Origin: Stutzerimonas stutzeri | GTDB taxonomy: Bacteria > Pseudomonadota > Gammaproteobacteria > Pseudomonadales > Pseudomonadaceae | Direction of reading: 5' to 3' | NCBI RefSeq assembly: GCF_024448695.1 | Contig: NZ_JAMOHY010000001.1 | Span: forward strand, 248,001-312,000 | Length of the DNA: 64,000 bases | Shown here: in pieces, positions 62,248 to 64,000 of the stretch | Numbering within the stretch: the stretch's first letter is position 1 | Layout: every line of letters begins with the position of its first letter | The notes under the pieces: model-generated | What the model was told of the DNA's origin: nothing | The model's input: the letters and a program-made list of their open reading frames with translations, nothing else | Databases searched by the model: none | Program-made: the position numbers and the translations under genes

Positions 62248-63093
62248 ATGAGCGAAGATCGATCGAGCAGCGGGCAGAAGTCGTGGTTGGAAAAAATCAC
62301 CCAGGCTTTTGTCCATGAGCCGAAAACCCGTGACGAGTTGCTGGAAATTCTGCGCGGTGCGCATCACAACAAACTGCTCGACACCGAAGCCCTGGCCATC
62401 GTCGAGGGTGCCATCCAGGTCGCCGACCTGCAGGTACGCGACATCATGGTGCCGCGCTCGCAAGTGATGAGCATCAGGGCCGACCAGTCACCAAAGGAGT
62501 TTCTGCCGGCGATCATTTCCGCCGCGCATTCGCGCTACCCGGTCGTTGGCGACAGCCTGGACGAGGTGATCGGCGTGCTGCTGGCCAAGGATCTGCTGCC
62601 GCTGATCTTGCAGGGCGAACAGCCCAATTTCGACATCAAGGACCTGTTGCGTCCGGCAACCTTCGTACCCGAATCCAAACGCCTCAATGTGCTGCTGCGC
62701 GAGTTCCGCGCCAACCACAGCCACATGGCCATTGTCATCGATGAGTACGGCGGCGTCGCCGGTCTGGTGACCATTGAGGACGTGCTGGAGCAGATCGTCG
62801 GCGATATCGAGGACGAGCACGACATCGAGGAAGACAGCTACATTCGCCCGCTGCCCAGCGGTGATTTTCTGGTCAAGGCGCTGACGCCCATCGACAGCTT
62901 CAACGAGTTTTTCCAGAGCGAATTCCCCGATGAAGAATTCGACACGGTGGCCGGCCTGGTCATGAACAGCTTCGGCCATCTGCCCAAGCGCAACGAGGTG
63001 GTGGAAATAGACCGTTTCCGCTTCCGGGTTCTCAATGCCGACAGCCGTCGGGTGCATATGTTACGAATCACGCGCACGGCGGAAAGTCGCTAG
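62248..63093 (+). CDS. corC: CorC/YbeX CBS-domain protein
   Basis: 281 residues, cytoplasmic in this short form. Two CBS domains (VRDIMVPRSQVMSIRADQ.. and LRPATFVPESKRLNVLLREFRANHSHMAIVIDEYGGVAGLVTIEDVLEQIVGDI) are followed by a C-terminal CorC/HlyC transporter-associated domain (DFLVKALTPIDSFNEFF...FRFRVLNADSRRVHMLRI). It is linked to magnesium homeostasis and ribosome maturation. Start ATG 62248 has no strong ribosome binding site. Confidence 0.94.
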   Translation: MSEDRSSSGQKSWLEKITQAFVHEPKTRDELLEILRGAHHNKLLDTEALAIVEGAIQVADLQVRDIMVPRSQVMSIRADQSPKEFLPAIISAAHSRYPVVGDSLDEVIGVLLAKDLLPLILQGEQPNFDIKDLLRPATFVPESKRLNVLLREFRANHSHMAIVIDEYGGVAGLVTIEDVLEQIVGDIEDEHDIEEDSYIRPLPSGDFLVKALTPIDSFNEFFQSEFPDEEFDTVAGLVMNSFGHLPKRNEVVEIDRFRFRVLNADSRRVHMLRITRTAESR

Positions 63094-63108
63094 CAGCCTG
63101 GAGCCCCG

Positions 63109-64000
63109 ATGCACTGGATCACCCGCACCGGCTGGCCGGGCAATCTGCTGGCGTTGGTCGCCGGCGCCCTGACCACCCTTTCGCTGGCGCCCTTCGATCT
63201 CTGGCCGCTGGCCCTGATTTCGGTCGGGCTGCTCTATCTCGGCCTGCGCGAACCTGCTGCGAAGCAGGCCGCAGGCCGTGGCTGGTGCTATGGCTTCGGT
63301 CTGTTCAGCTCAGGCGTCAGCTGGGTGTATGTCAGCATCCATGACTTCGGCGCCGCACCGCCGTTGCTTGCAGGCGCGCTGACGCTGGGTTTCGTCGCCG
63401 GTCTTGCACTGTTCTTCGCCCTGCTGGGCTGGATCTGGGCACGCTGGCTGCGCCAGACGCACGCACCCCTGCTCGATGCGCTGGCCTTCGCCGCACTCTG
63501 GCTTGCCCTGGACGCACTGCGCGGCTGGGTGCTGACCGGTTTTCCCTGGCTGTACGTCGGTTACAGCCAGCTCGAAGGCCCGCTGGCAGCGCTCGCGCCG
63601 CTGGGTGGCGTCTGGCTGCTGAGTTTTGTGATCGTGCTGAGCGCAGCCCTGCTCATCCAGCTGCCACGCCTGCTGCCGCACAAACCCGCGCTGGGTACTG
63701 CCCTGGTGGTTCTGATTGCACTCTGGAGCGGCGCACTGGGTCTCGGCCAGCATGCCTGGACCACCCCCAAGGCCGAACCCATCAGTGTTGCGGCCATGCA
63801 AGGCAACGTCGCCCAGAGCCTCAAATGGGACCCGCAAAAGCTGGAAATGCAGCTGCTGCTTTACCGCGACATGACCTTTCGCAGCCGCCCTGCCGACCTC
63901 ATCATCTGGCCGGAAACGGCGGTACCGATCCTAAAGGACCACGCCGAAGGCTACCTGAACATGATGAGCCGCTTCGCCGAGGATCGGCAGTCGGCGCTGA
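63109..64000 (+). CDS. lnt: Apolipoprotein N-acyltransferase (N-terminal part)
   Basis: The gene runs off the window; 297 residues are visible. ATG 63109 has GGAG upstream and lies 15 bp after corC. Multiple N-terminal membrane helices (LLALVAGALTTLSLAPFDLWPLALISV.., WLALDALRGWVLTGFPWLYVGYSQL) lead to the nitrilase-like domain (SVAAMQGNVAQSLKWDP) with the catalytic Glu in LIIWPETAVPI. It transfers the third acyl chain to lipoproteins. The remaining Lys and Cys of the triad are beyond the end. Confidence 0.96.
   Translation, partial: MHWITRTGWPGNLLALVAGALTTLSLAPFDLWPLALISVGLLYLGLREPAAKQAAGRGWCYGFGLFSSGVSWVYVSIHDFGAAPPLLAGALTLGFVAGLALFFALLGWIWARWLRQTHAPLLDALAFAALWLALDALRGWVLTGFPWLYVGYSQLEGPLAALAPLGGVWLLSFVIVLSAALLIQLPRLLPHKPALGTALVVLIALWSGALGLGQHAWTTPKAEPISVAAMQGNVAQSLKWDPQKLEMQLLLYRDMTFRSRPADLIIWPETAVPILKDHAEGYLNMMSRFAEDRQSAL

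Overview
The window is a stretch of chromosome from a Pseudomonas, probably the mendocina/oleovorans/alcaligenes side of the genus. This rests on high GC content, many classical pseudomonad REP elements (GTGGGAGCGG.. and TGTAGGAGCG.. types, mostly inverted pairs), and gene orders that match the Pseudomonas core genome as I remember it: nrdR-ribD-ribC-ribBX-ribH-nusB-thiL-pgpA and thiD-thiE-hemL ... miaB-phoH-ybeY-corC-lnt. I see no tRNA, rRNA, CRISPR array, prophage or classical insertion sequence.

Layout. 0-2.3 kb: the end of an ABC ATPase, a REP-associated tyrosine transposase (RAYT) between its own REP copies, and a retropepsin-like protease. 2.3-9.7 kb: the riboflavin/thiamine cluster on the minus strand, with an FMN riboswitch before ribC. 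A 2OG-oxygenase-like gene on the opposite strand separates ribD from ribC. 9.8-24 kb: small housekeeping operons (lipoprotein/methyltransferase/ThpR, YedE-YedF, a thioredoxin-TPR protein, TesB, an HDAC-like hydrolase, a flavoprotein, AzlCD, RhlE, a NYN protein, a YciC-like protein). 24-29 kb: an SDR, HrpB, a lipoprotein and FieF.

29.3-44.5 kb is the most interesting region. A tightly overlapping plus-strand operon encodes a soluble periplasmic adaptor, a membrane adaptor with a cytoplasmic GAF-like domain, and one polypeptide joining a PqqD-like domain, an M50 zinc metalloprotease core and a HlyD-type adaptor. After these come a 2016-residue repeat protein with an N-terminal LEPR motif and a DUF4347 domain, and a TolC-family outer-membrane lipoprotein. 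No ABC or RND motor lies in this operon, and the giant protein has no Sec signal or RTX tail. I read it as a candidate non-canonical export system in which the PqqD-M50-HlyD protein recognises, and perhaps cleaves, the N-terminal leader of its substrate. A MacAB-like ABC exporter (ATPase, permease, adaptor) converges on the tolC-like gene from the minus strand and lacks its own outer-membrane channel.

45-54.9 kb returns to core genes (Lrp-like regulator, DUF2788, RluE, oxaloacetate decarboxylase, DMT transporter, methyltransferase, GNAT, Amn, AidB-like dehydrogenase). Among them are an accessory EF-hand-type protein and a KilA-N remnant that contains a perfect 44-bp palindrome. 55-64 kb is the conserved block thiD-thiE-hemL-membrane protein-Sel1 protein-miaB-phoH-ybeY-corC-lnt, and lnt runs off the end.
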